A DNA stretch of 64,000 nt from Archangium violaceum Cb vi76 (GTDB lineage Bacteria > Myxococcota > Myxococcia > Myxococcales > Myxococcaceae). The position numbers and the translations under genes are program-made. The notes under the pieces were generated by a model that had not been told where the DNA came from, searched no databases, and saw only the letters and a program-made list of their open reading frames with translations. Numbering within the stretch: the stretch's first letter is position 1; each line of letters opens with the position of its first letter. Below, in pieces: positions 17,554 through 25,945 of the stretch. Location of the stretch: positions 1 through 64,000 of the forward strand of contig NZ_JPMI01000064.1 in assembly GCF_000733295.1 (NCBI RefSeq). The letters are read 5' to 3'.

Positions 17554-18201
17554 ATGTCTGATTCGTCCCCGGGGCTGGAGGCGGCACCTCGCGTCCGGCG
17601 TACCCAGCAGGAGCGGCGGGACTCCACCCGCCTCAAGCTGCTCGAGGCCACCGTCGAGTGTCTCGTGGAGCTCGGCTATGCCCGCGCCACCACGCTCGCC
17701 GTGGCCCAGCGCGCCGGCATCTCCCACGGGGCCCTCTTCAAGCACTTCCCCACCAAGGCCGCCCTGCTCGGCGCCGCCGTCGAGCACCTCTTCCCGCGCA
17801 TCATCGACGAGTACCGCTCCACCCTCGACGCCACCGTCCCCTCCCCCGGAGACCGCGTCGCCCAGGCGATCGAACGCCTCTGGTCCATCTACCAGCGCCC
17901 CGAGCTCCTCGCCGCCATCGAGCTGTACGTCGCCGCCCGCACGGATCCCGAGCTCGCCTCCGCGCTGAGCACCGTGGACCCGCCCCACCGCCGCCACCTC
18001 CACCGCGTCGCCCGCGAGCTCTTCCCCGACGTGGCCGCCACCCACCCCGGCTTCGACGCCATCATCGAGCTCATCCTCAACGCCGTGCAGGGCGCCGCCG
18101 TGGGCGGTGTCGCCCTCCCCGCCAATCCGGATCACCGGCGGATGCTCGCCCTGCTCGTCCAGCTCGCCCGCGGGGCGTTCTCCTCTCCACCCCCACCCTA
18201 G
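17554..18201 (+). CDS. TetR-family transcriptional repressor
   Basis: This 215-residue protein has an N-terminal helix-turn-helix (about residues 27-75) with the typical TetR recognition segment RAGISHGALFKHFPTK. An all-helical ligand domain follows. The downstream fatty-acid hydroxylase/sterol desaturase gene starts 11 bases after the stop, so the two form an operon. A lipid or a lipid-derived molecule is the likely inducer, by inference from that neighbour. The palindrome at 17506-17519 is the probable operator. Confidence 0.9.
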   Translation: MSDSSPGLEAAPRVRRTQQERRDSTRLKLLEATVECLVELGYARATTLAVAQRAGISHGALFKHFPTKAALLGAAVEHLFPRIIDEYRSTLDATVPSPGDRVAQAIERLWSIYQRPELLAAIELYVAARTDPELASALSTVDPPHRRHLHRVARELFPDVAATHPGFDAIIELILNAVQGAAVGGVALPANPDHRRMLALLVQLARGAFSSPPPP

Positions 18202-18212
18202 GGAGCCGCACC

Positions 18213-19130
18213 ATGGCCGATCTCCAGTCCCTGGATCCCACCCAGCTCGCCACGCCGGCGTTCATCTTCCTCATGGGCGTGGAGATCCTCTGGCTCGCCC
18301 GGCACCGCCAGGAGGGCTACGCCGGCTACACCGTCAAGGACTCGGCGGCCAGCCTCACCATGGGCACCGTCTACTCCCTCATCTACATGCTCTGGAAGGG
18401 CGTGGAGTACGCCTTCTACTCCGTGCTCTACGAGCTCACGCCGCTGAGGATGGGCTCTGGGCTGCTGGCCTGGGTGCTGCTCTTCTTCGCCGAGGACCTC
18501 TGCTACTACTGGTTCCACCGCGTCCATCACGAGTCCCGCCTCTTCTGGGCCTCGCACGTGGTGCACCACTCCAGCGAGCACTACAACCTCTCCACCGCCC
18601 TGCGGCAGACGTGGACGCCCATGTCGGGTCTGCTCTTCTGGGCGCCCCTGCCGCTGCTCGGCTTCCACCCGGCCATGGTGCTCCTGGCCCATGCCATCAG
18701 CCTGCTCTACCAGTTCTGGATCCACACCGAGGCCATCGGCCGCATGGGGCCACTCGAGTGGGTGCTCAACACGCCCTCGCACCACCGCGTGCACCACGGC
18801 GCCAACCCGCGCTACCTGGACAAGAACTACGCGGGCATCCTCATCATCTGGGATCGGCTCTTCGGCACCTTCCAGGCGGAGGACGAGCGCCCCATCTACG
18901 GGCTCACCAAGAACATCCACACGTACAACCCGCTGCGCATCGCCTTCCACGAGTACGCGGCCATCCTGCGCGACGTGCTGCGCCCCAACCCGCTGCGCGT
19001 GCGCCTGGGGCTGGTGTTCCGCGGGCCGGGCTGGAAGCCGCCGGAGGCCTCAGTCCCGGCAACAGGCAATGGCGCCGTCCTGCGAGCGGAAGAAGGCGGT
19101 GGTCAGCTCCCGTCCCACCCAGGCGCATAG
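18213..19130 (+). CDS. Fatty-acid hydroxylase / sterol desaturase family membrane enzyme
   Basis: This 305-residue membrane protein has the conserved histidine clusters of the di-iron hydroxylase superfamily: HRVHH, HVVHHSS and HHRVHH, with four hydrophobic segments between and before them. The family inserts oxygen or a double bond into membrane lipids using non-haem iron. The substrate (sterol, fatty acid or ether lipid) cannot be read from sequence. The last 27 codons overlap the 3' end of the converging gene and look unlike the rest of the protein, so the reading frame may simply run on past the ancestral end. Confidence 0.88.
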   Translation: MADLQSLDPTQLATPAFIFLMGVEILWLARHRQEGYAGYTVKDSAASLTMGTVYSLIYMLWKGVEYAFYSVLYELTPLRMGSGLLAWVLLFFAEDLCYYWFHRVHHESRLFWASHVVHHSSEHYNLSTALRQTWTPMSGLLFWAPLPLLGFHPAMVLLAHAISLLYQFWIHTEAIGRMGPLEWVLNTPSHHRVHHGANPRYLDKNYAGILIIWDRLFGTFQAEDERPIYGLTKNIHTYNPLRIAFHEYAAILRDVLRPNPLRVRLGLVFRGPGWKPPEASVPATGNGAVLRAEEGGGQLPSHPGA

Positions 19131-20108
19131 CACCTCGTAGGTCCGCCGCCGCGCGCCGCCCACGCGCGCGGGCTCGCGGATGAGCGACTCGGGGTGCCGG
19201 ATGAAGACGTTGTAGCCGAGGATGAAGCCGTCCGAGCGCAGCACGGTGATGCCATCCGTGGCCATCATCCCGCGCAGCAGCTGCGCCGCCGAGCTCACCG
19301 CCGACGCCGCCTCCACCTCCCGCGTCTCGTGGTAGCGCATCACCCGCGCCACCATGTCGATGGGCTCCTCCAGCAACACGCCGTCCACGAACAGCGGCGA
19401 GCCCTCGCTCCTCCGGGGCAACACCGCCACCAGGGTGCCGTGCGAGGCCTGCATCGCCTCGAAGAGGACGCGCCGGTAGAAGTCCCGCGTGTAGCCGCGC
19501 GCCGGCTCCGGCACGTCCGCCGTCAGCCCCAGCGCCAGCTCGTCCATGGCCACCGTGGGCAGCGTCGACTCCACCCGCGCACCCGACAGGAAGACGTGCC
19601 GGTAGAGGCCGCCCATGGCCCTCAGCTCGATGACGTTCTCCGCGAGCTGCAACACCCCCACCATGCGCAACGAGCGGTCTCCCGCGCGGCGCATGCGCTC
19701 CAGCGGCGTCTCCACCAGCGGGAAGGGCTCCGTCCGGAACACCCCGTAGGCGAAGCCCTCCGGCACCAGCAGCATGTAGAGCGACCACCACCGCCCCTGC
19801 CCCAGCGGCGCGCACTGCTTGAGCGCCCGTTGGATCGTCTCCCGCGTCCGAGGCCCCCGGCCGATGGCCACCGGCTCCCGGCCCCCCAGCACCCGCAGCA
19901 TCCCCTCCAGATCGTCCCCGAGGAACGCCACGGGGAAGAGCGGCTCGCCCTCCTCGCGGTAGCGCGAGAGCGTCACGATGAGCTCGCCGAGGGGATCTCC
20001 CACGTCCTCGGGGCTCAACCCCGTCTCATGGAGGAACGAACAGACCGCATCCGACAGCATGTGCCGGAAGGACAGGACCGGGGACTCTCCCGGAGCCAAA
20101 GTGCTCAT
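19050..20108 (-). CDS. Hypothetical protein with DACNV-like (DisA-N-related) sensor region
   Basis: This is a 352-residue soluble protein when started at ATG 20108. The C-terminal half (about residues 190-330) includes ASHGTLVAVLP and DGITVLRSDGFILGYNVFI, which resemble the DACNV sensor domain, a relative of diadenylate cyclase. I see no residues arguing for cyclase activity. A ligand-sensing role is inferred with moderate confidence. It is divergent from the TPR-like gene at 20227, with about 118 bases between the starts. Its 3' end overlaps the fatty-acid hydroxylase gene by 81 bases tail to tail. Confidence 0.6.
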   Translation of the reverse strand: MSTLAPGESPVLSFRHMLSDAVCSFLHETGLSPEDVGDPLGELIVTLSRYREEGEPLFPVAFLGDDLEGMLRVLGGREPVAIGRGPRTRETIQRALKQCAPLGQGRWWSLYMLLVPEGFAYGVFRTEPFPLVETPLERMRRAGDRSLRMVGVLQLAENVIELRAMGGLYRHVFLSGARVESTLPTVAMDELALGLTADVPEPARGYTRDFYRRVLFEAMQASHGTLVAVLPRRSEGSPLFVDGVLLEEPIDMVARVMRYHETREVEAASAVSSAAQLLRGMMATDGITVLRSDGFILGYNVFIRHPESLIREPARVGGARRRTYEVLCAWVGRELTTAFFRSQDGAIACCRD

Positions 20109-20226
20109 GGACGCCCACACTGTAGCAGCCCTCGGGGGGGTTTGACGGATTGCTGTAATCCAAGAAAATTGGGACAATAGGGCTGCAAAGGGCTGTTGCC
20201 CCTGCACGGTCCCTACCCCCCCCGAG

Positions 20227-22059
20227 GTGGCTGTGAGTCAGCGAAGCGCAATCGCGGTGTTGGTCGATGGAGGCTCGCCCGCCGTGGTGCCGGGCAGGGC
20301 CATCGAAGTGGATGCCGGCGTGGCGCTGCCCGTGGCGTTCGGAGGACTGAGGAAGATCCTCCGGGCCTGCGAGGACGCGGCACCCGAGGCCGTGCGGCCC
20401 CTGGCGCTCCAGCGCCCGGCGGAGTGGAACCGGCTCTTCCCCGGCTCCATCCAGGGCGCGCCAGACTTGACGGACCTGGCGCTCACCCCGTCCGAGCGCC
20501 GGCTCCACCGCGAGTCCGAGCAGATGTTCTGGGTGCTCAACCTGGCGGCGCGCGCCATCGTGGAGACGCTGCGGGTGAGTGGACGGCCGCTCGTCATCCA
20601 CGGCGCGGGCGAGTGCGATCTGGTCAGCCTGCGCGCGGTGATGCGCGCGGCCGAGTGGGGCCGGCTGGAGCAGTTGGAGGGCCGCATCCTGCTCACCGGC
20701 TGGAACGCGCGCCGGCCGCACTACGCGGCCTTCTTCGAGCAGCGGCGGAGGGACTTCCTGGGCTCGCTGTGCGAGCGCATGCGCACCACGCCGCCGGGGG
20801 GCGGAGTGGGCCCCGTGTCCGGCCGGGCGCTGGAGCCGGCGGTGGACCTGGAGGGCCGCTACCTGGGCGCCGTGGTGGACGACGACGCGCCGCTGGAGCA
20901 CCGCATCGCCGCGGCGGTGCTCGCCATCCGCAGCTGCTTCTTCACCACCAACTACGAGGGCGCGATGCTCGCCGCCGAGCGCGGGCTGGCGCTGCTCGAC
21001 GCGGCGGGGCCGGGACTCTCCACCGCGCGCGTGGCCGAGGGCTGGGACGCGCTCGACACGGGCTTCTCCACGCCGGCCATCGAGATCGACAAGAGCAGCC
21101 TGGGGGACGCGGAGGAGCTGCGCGTGCTCTTCGAGCGCGGCATCGGCGTGGTGCACGTCTTCACGGGCCAGCACGACGAGGCCCTGGAGGCGTTCGGCCG
21201 GGCGCTGGAGCGGAAGGCGCCGCCGGAGCGGCTGGCGCACATGCGCATGTTCCGGGCGCTCACGCGGACCAAGCGGCTGGCGCAGCTTCCGGATGCCCGC
21301 GCCGAGGTGGAGGCGGGAATCGCGCTGATGGCGGGGCTGGACACGCCGCTGCGCAAGCTGCACGAGGCGTGGCTGCGCAACGTGTACGCGCTCACGTACT
21401 TCCTGGAGAAGAAGCTGCCCCTGGCGCAGGAGCAGGAGAAGCTGGCCATGCGGTGCGTGGGAGACCTGCACGACGCGAGCGCCACGCACCTGAAGATCAA
21501 CCTCATCTCCAACGCCAGCTACCTGCAGGAGACGGCGAGGAACTTCGCGGAGTCCATCGCCATCTGGAGGCGCTTCGAGAAGATCAGCGAGAACTGGGGC
21601 GCCAACTTCGCCAAGCACCACCGTTACCGGCTGGCCGCGCTGCAGATGGCCAATGGGGAGCGGGAGGCGGCCGTGGCCAGCTACACCGAGGCCTTCACGT
21701 GCGCTGGGGAGCTGGGAGATCCGCTGCACCAGCAGGTGATCGCCGCGGACCTGGGGCTGCACCTGCTGGGCACGGAGCCGGCCACCGCGGCGCAGTGGTT
21801 CTCACGGGCGGCGGAGCAGGCGCGGGTCATCGGAGATCCGCTGCGGGCGGCGCAGAGCCTCGCGGGACGGGCACTGGCCGAGGGCAGCGGGGATTGGACG
21901 GAGGCACTGCGCTGCGCCCAGGCGAGCACCACGACGCCAGCGGAGACGGAGCCGCTGGTACAGGCACTCTCACGCGGTGACGCCGAGGCCGTGCGCAAGG
22001 CCCTGCCCCGCGCGCGCAGCAAGCTCAACCGCCCCTTCGACGCGGTGAACCTCTACTGA
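20227..22059 (+). CDS. Hypothetical protein with TPR-like helical repeats
   Basis: This 610-residue protein has no signal peptide and no enzymatic motif I recognise. The region from about residue 300 to 570 is a run of paired helices with TPR-like spacing (HVFTGQHDEALEAFGRALER, NFAESIAIWRRFEKI). The N-terminal 200 residues are unassigned. It starts at GTG 20227, and GTG 20233 is also possible. A scaffold or adaptor role is the usual reading for such proteins, but the partner is unknown. A perfect hairpin terminator lies between this gene and the converging siderophore operon. Confidence 0.7.
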   Translation: MAVSQRSAIAVLVDGGSPAVVPGRAIEVDAGVALPVAFGGLRKILRACEDAAPEAVRPLALQRPAEWNRLFPGSIQGAPDLTDLALTPSERRLHRESEQMFWVLNLAARAIVETLRVSGRPLVIHGAGECDLVSLRAVMRAAEWGRLEQLEGRILLTGWNARRPHYAAFFEQRRRDFLGSLCERMRTTPPGGGVGPVSGRALEPAVDLEGRYLGAVVDDDAPLEHRIAAAVLAIRSCFFTTNYEGAMLAAERGLALLDAAGPGLSTARVAEGWDALDTGFSTPAIEIDKSSLGDAEELRVLFERGIGVVHVFTGQHDEALEAFGRALERKAPPERLAHMRMFRALTRTKRLAQLPDARAEVEAGIALMAGLDTPLRKLHEAWLRNVYALTYFLEKKLPLAQEQEKLAMRCVGDLHDASATHLKINLISNASYLQETARNFAESIAIWRRFEKISENWGANFAKHHRYRLAALQMANGEREAAVASYTEAFTCAGELGDPLHQQVIAADLGLHLLGTEPATAAQWFSRAAEQARVIGDPLRAAQSLAGRALAEGSGDWTEALRCAQASTTTPAETEPLVQALSRGDAEAVRKALPRARSKLNRPFDAVNLY

Positions 22060-22092
22060 GAAGAATGGGCCTGCTGTTCAGCCGAGCAGCGA

Positions 22093-22113
22093 CCTCCCTG
22101 GCAACCAGGGAGG
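22093..22113. terminator. Perfect 9-bp hairpin between converging operons
   Basis: CCTCCCTGG, a CAA loop and CCAGGGAGG form a perfect nine-pair stem. It lies in the 75-base gap between the stop of the TPR-like gene (plus strand) and the last gene of the siderophore operon (minus strand). Because it is symmetrical it can stop transcription from both sides. There is no T-tract. Confidence 0.65.
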
Positions 22114-22134
22114 CCGTTGCCGGACCTGAAGGGC

Positions 22135-23355
22135 TCAGCGCAGCTGCACGAAGGAGAAGCTGACTCCGGGCAGGTTCGCCTTCACCGTTCCACTCTGATC
22201 CGTCAGATCGCGGAAGCTCGTCGCCGTCGAGCCGTTGGCGAACTCGGTGTAGAGCGTCCGGTCACCGGCTTCGTAGATGAAGGTGCTGCCCGTGGTCGCC
22301 GGCAGCCCAGCGACGGGCGTGGCCGTCAGGTTGTCGAACCGCAGCTGCCACCACTTCCACGCGGCCGCGCTCGCCACCGTCCGGGGGTGGACCCCCGCCG
22401 TCACCGAGTAGACGCCCTCATCGAGGACGCGCAGGTAGGCGGTCCCCTGGGGGCCGGGGAGCAGCGTGCCGACGGTGCCTCCGTTGGCGAGCGTGTTGAG
22501 CTCGACGTAGAAGGAAGAATCGAACTCGAGCGTCCGCGGGTCGAAGCGGAGCAGGCACGGCTTGGGCGTCTCGCCCCCGGCGACCCGGTACACCGCCGCG
22601 CCGTACACCTCCGTCGCGAGGTACAGCTTCCCATCAGGGCCCATGACCCCATCGCGCACGTAGCCGCAGCGATCGTCCTTCACGACCGTCGCCGTGTCGT
22701 TCCTCGTGTCGATGACGACGACACCCGCCTGCTTCGTGATGCCAATCCCCGCGGCCGGGCGCCAGCCCAGGGGCATGATCACCTGGTTCTCGAGGCGCAC
22801 GGGCAGCGTCGCGAAGGTCTGGATCGCACCCTCGATGGCGATCCCGTTGAGGCTGATGCTCCCCGTGACCGTCATCTCCTTGGGATTCCAGATGATGGCC
22901 TTCGCGGTGCGGCCATCGAAGTAGTACGCCTTGCTCTCCGAGATGAATTGGAACTGGTGCTGGTACTCGCCGATCGACGCCACACCCTCGCCCGCGAAGC
23001 TCACGGTGGCGCCCGCCACCAGGCGGCCGTCATCCGTCAGGTTGTAGCGGGTGACGGTGGGACCCTCGTTTCCGGCCACGAAGAGCGCACCCGACTTCGG
23101 AATGCCCACCCCGAGCGAGCGCCCCGGAAGCTCGATGGCCTGATCCAACGACAGCGGCTCGGTGTGGTCCATCTTGTCCGTCAGGACGACGTAGCTCTGG
23201 GGATCATCGCTCGTGAGGACCTGCGTGGTGATGGCATACACCGGCCCCTCATTGTCCGGACCGGTGGGACCCGGCTTGTCGGGATCGCAGCCGGCGAACA
23301 GGGGAAGGGCGAGCGCCGTGACGGCGAGCGAACGAAGGGGAGTCGAGAGTCTCAT
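22135..23355 (-). CDS. Surface lipoprotein, probable beta-propeller, last gene of the siderophore operon
   Basis: The 406-residue product has a signal peptide with a good lipobox, LFAGC (C23), so it should be a lipoprotein. The mature part is rich in repeated strands such as DGRLVAG, DGKLYLAT and TLYTEF, suggesting a beta-propeller. AAAGG precedes ATG 23355, and the gene begins 47 bases after the TonB-dependent receptor on the same strand. I infer a role in iron-siderophore uptake or binding at the cell surface from this position. No Fur-like site is visible in front of it, so it depends on upstream promoters. Confidence 0.75.
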   Translation of the reverse strand: MRLSTPLRSLAVTALALPLFAGCDPDKPGPTGPDNEGPVYAITTQVLTSDDPQSYVVLTDKMDHTEPLSLDQAIELPGRSLGVGIPKSGALFVAGNEGPTVTRYNLTDDGRLVAGATVSFAGEGVASIGEYQHQFQFISESKAYYFDGRTAKAIIWNPKEMTVTGSISLNGIAIEGAIQTFATLPVRLENQVIMPLGWRPAAGIGITKQAGVVVIDTRNDTATVVKDDRCGYVRDGVMGPDGKLYLATEVYGAAVYRVAGGETPKPCLLRFDPRTLEFDSSFYVELNTLANGGTVGTLLPGPQGTAYLRVLDEGVYSVTAGVHPRTVASAAAWKWWQLRFDNLTATPVAGLPATTGSTFIYEAGDRTLYTEFANGSTATSFRDLTDQSGTVKANLPGVSFSFVQLR

Positions 23356-23402
23356 GTGATTTGCCTTTCTGCTGTCTACAGTTGCAATGGCTGGCTACGG
23401 GC

Positions 23403-25892
23403 TCAGCCTCCGAAGTCCACCGTGAGTTTCGCGAAGAGGCTCCGCCCGGGGCGCTGGACGCCGTAGAAATCGAACGAGAGCGCATCGGTGAGGTTCTGCA
23501 CGTCGATCGTCCAGCTCAGCGTGGTGGGCGCGTTGCGGATGACGTAGGTGAGGCCGATCGAGTGCAGGAGTTGGGAAGGAATCACCCGCTTGCCCTCCGC
23601 CTGTCCCAGTCTTTCCCAGGAGCGGAAGAAGGCGTGGACGTAGCGGGAGTGCCACGCGAGCGAGAGCTCGTCACCGGGACGCATCAGGTCCTTGAGCTGG
23701 AAACGAGCGCTGCCATAGGCCTGCAGGTAGGGACGGTTCGGAATGCGCTGCCCTTCGAAGGCACCAAAGCCGCCCTCGTTGGAGACATTGCGGAAGTCCT
23801 GCCAGGTGACATTGCCGTCGAGAACGAGGTACTGCCCCGGAGAGGTCCACCCGGCCGCGGCGGCGACCCCCAGGGAACGGGCCGCGTAGACGTTCTGCCA
23901 GATGAAGTAGTTCTCCTGCCCGATGAGGAGGAAGAGCTGATCCGCGAAACGCCCGAAGCCCGTCACGTTGGCCCGGAAGTCCCCCGCCGGCGTCCGCCAG
24001 GACTCCAGCTCGAGCCCGAGGTTGAGGTTGTGGCTGGTCTCGGGCTTCAACGCGAGGTTCTCCTCGGTGAGCACCCCATCGCCGAAGAGCTCGTCCGGAC
24101 GCGGCAGGCGCGTGGCCCACTCGTAGGAGGCCTTCGCGTAGAGCGCCTGGGAGAGGCGGAAACGGGTGCTGTTGCCCACCCCCACGCCATGCGTGTCCTG
24201 ATCGCTCCGCGCGAAGCTCCCGCCCGGCTGGAGCTTCTCCGCGCGCGCGAGCTGAACGTAGTCCTTGAAGAAGGCGATGTTCTCCAGGCGCCCGTCGAGC
24301 GCATCGAGCTCGTATTCGAGGCCACCCACCAGGGAGAACAGGTTGCGCTCGCCCATGAGCGGATCCGGCTCGTTACGGGCTCGCATGCGGAGGTCCTCGC
24401 CACTCCGGACCACGACGGTGGGGGCCACCGCGAGGCGGAACGTGTGGAGGGCGGAGAGGTTCCACTCCAGGTTGAGCCGTGCGAAACCCGTGTGCTGATC
24501 CACGTACCGCTCGACGGCCCGGGACTCGATCTCTCCCGGCTGCGGGAGCTTCAGGAGGCACCGGCCGAACCAGTCGTAGGCGCACTCCCCCACGTCCGTG
24601 AAGCGCGTCTTGCGCAAGGTGTAGCCAGCGACCGCGTCCACCGAGAGCCGCTCGAGGAAGGTCCGCTCGAACCGGAGGGAGGCGCCACCCGAGGCCTCCC
24701 CCTGGTCCACCTCGCCATAGGGCACGGTCATGGTGGGGTTGTGCTGGAGCTCCTTCTCGAACCCGCTGCCGAAGACGCGCAAGAGCAGGCGCCGGGCCCA
24801 GGGCCGATCCACGAAGCCCATCTCCACCCCCGCCCCCCGGGTCCGGTAGGCATCATGGAAGCGATGGATGCGCGTGGGCACGAGCCGCCCCTGTGAGTCG
24901 GCGGCCTGGACGTTGATGCGATAGTCATTGCTGGTGTCGTCCAGGAAGCCGTTGGCCCGGACGAGGAACCCGGTGGGCCCATGGAGGTGCCGGACACCCG
25001 CCGTGAGGCGATGCGTGTCGAAGGACCCGAGCTCGTAGGACGCGGCAGCGCCCGTCCCATACACCGAGCGGTCGGTGAGGAGTTGGACCGCGCCCCCCAA
25101 CGCATCGGTCCCGAAGCGGATGGGGACGACACCCTGGTAGAGCTCCACGCGCTCGACGAGGTTGACGGGGACGTTGGCCAGCACTGGCCCGAAGCCCGCC
25201 AGTTCCAGCGGAATGCCATCGATGAAGAACCGGATCTGATCATCCGTGAGCCCGGCGAGCGAGAAGCGCGCGCGGCTGCCGAGCCCTCCCGAGCGGCGCA
25301 CCCCCACGCCCTCGGTGCGCGCCAGGGCCTCGCCCAGATCGGCGGTCTCCCGCTGGAGGCGCTCCGTCTCGACCACCTTCACCGACGCGGCGGACTGGCG
25401 GCGGCGCTCCGCCTCGGTCTCGCCCTGGACGCTGATCTCGATGGGCCCCAGCTCCTCGGGACTGGACGCGGGTTCCTTCGGGCTCTGCTGGGGCAGGCGG
25501 AATTCATAGACGTAGACGAGCCGCGAGGGCTTCACCACCCCATCGCGCCTCGCCGGCTCGAAGCGGAAGCGGAGGGCCGCCTCTCGCGCCGCCTCGTCGA
25601 AACCATGCCCCACCGGCTCCATCACCTCGGCCTCGGTGACCTGGCCCTGGGTGTCGATCCGCAGGCGGAGCCGCACCCGCGCCTCGAGGCCCGCGCTCTT
25701 CGCCTGGGCCGGGTAGTCCGCCTCGACGAAATCCAGCAGCTTCGGCTGCACCACCACCGGCGCTGGCGCCACCACCGGCGCTGGCGCCACCGCGGCCTCA
25801 CCCGCCCCCTCGGACGGAAGCTCTTGCGCCTGAGCCCCCCTGACGACGAGAAGCCACGTGTAAAAGATTATGAAAATGGTTCGCATTCTCAT
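23403..25892 (-). CDS. TonB-dependent ferric-siderophore receptor with N-terminal TonB-like domain (MxcH-type)
   Basis: After a signal peptide (cleavage near RGAQA) and an alanine/proline/valine linker, residues about 50-135 form a TonB C-terminal-like domain (DYPAQAKSAGLEARVRLRLR). This is followed by a plug domain (VRRSGGLGSRARFSLAGL, DGIPLELAG) and a 22-strand-type beta-barrel ending LTVDFGG. This outer-membrane receptor should import ferric myxochelin. The TonB-like region at the front is unusual, since TonB is normally a separate inner-membrane protein. Three starts are possible: GTG 25898, ATG 25892 and ATG 25886. None has a clear Shine-Dalgarno, and all lie within or beside a Fur-like site. 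The gene follows the DAHP synthase after about 50 bases. Confidence 0.88.
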   Translation of the reverse strand: MRMRTIFIIFYTWLLVVRGAQAQELPSEGAGEAAVAPAPVVAPAPVVVQPKLLDFVEADYPAQAKSAGLEARVRLRLRIDTQGQVTEAEVMEPVGHGFDEAAREAALRFRFEPARRDGVVKPSRLVYVYEFRLPQQSPKEPASSPEELGPIEISVQGETEAERRRQSAASVKVVETERLQRETADLGEALARTEGVGVRRSGGLGSRARFSLAGLTDDQIRFFIDGIPLELAGFGPVLANVPVNLVERVELYQGVVPIRFGTDALGGAVQLLTDRSVYGTGAAASYELGSFDTHRLTAGVRHLHGPTGFLVRANGFLDDTSNDYRINVQAADSQGRLVPTRIHRFHDAYRTRGAGVEMGFVDRPWARRLLLRVFGSGFEKELQHNPTMTVPYGEVDQGEASGGASLRFERTFLERLSVDAVAGYTLRKTRFTDVGECAYDWFGRCLLKLPQPGEIESRAVERYVDQHTGFARLNLEWNLSALHTFRLAVAPTVVVRSGEDLRMRARNEPDPLMGERNLFSLVGGLEYELDALDGRLENIAFFKDYVQLARAEKLQPGGSFARSDQDTHGVGVGNSTRFRLSQALYAKASYEWATRLPRPDELFGDGVLTEENLALKPETSHNLNLGLELESWRTPAGDFRANVTGFGRFADQLFLLIGQENYFIWQNVYAARSLGVAAAAGWTSPGQYLVLDGNVTWQDFRNVSNEGGFGAFEGQRIPNRPYLQAYGSARFQLKDLMRPGDELSLAWHSRYVHAFFRSWERLGQAEGKRVIPSQLLHSIGLTYVIRNAPTTLSWTIDVQNLTDALSFDFYGVQRPGRSLFAKLTVDFGG
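25753..25788. repeat. Two 18-bp tandem repeats in the receptor linker
   Basis: ACCACCGGCGCTGGCGCC occurs twice without a gap. It encodes the repeated alanine/proline/valine linker (APAPVV twice) between the signal peptide and the TonB-like domain. In-frame copy changes here would change linker length only. Confidence 0.9.
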
Positions 25893-25896
25893 TTTC
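25872..25896 (-). promoter_or_regulatory. Fur-box-like site over the receptor start codons
   Basis: This 25-base site has GAAAATG and CATTTTC as inverted ends. It matches the 25-base Fur site upstream of mxcC at 20 of 25 positions on the same strand, counted by hand. It covers the candidate ATG codons of the receptor gene, so Fur bound here would block a local promoter or an elongating polymerase. Iron-dependent repression is inferred. Confidence 0.6.
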
Positions 25897-25945
25897 ACAA
25901 GGCGTCTAGCCCTTGAGGGGCCGCGTCGTCAAGGAGGAACTCGGA

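Noticed and set aside
20142-20170. Promoter TTGACG with a -10 at 17 bases in the divergent region before the TPR-like gene
   Set aside because: The -35 is good, but AAAATT is a poor -10 and alternatives at other spacings are no better.
23356-23402. Fourth Fur site before the lipoprotein gene
   Set aside because: No GATAAT-like hexamer array is present; the gap carries only a Shine-Dalgarno.
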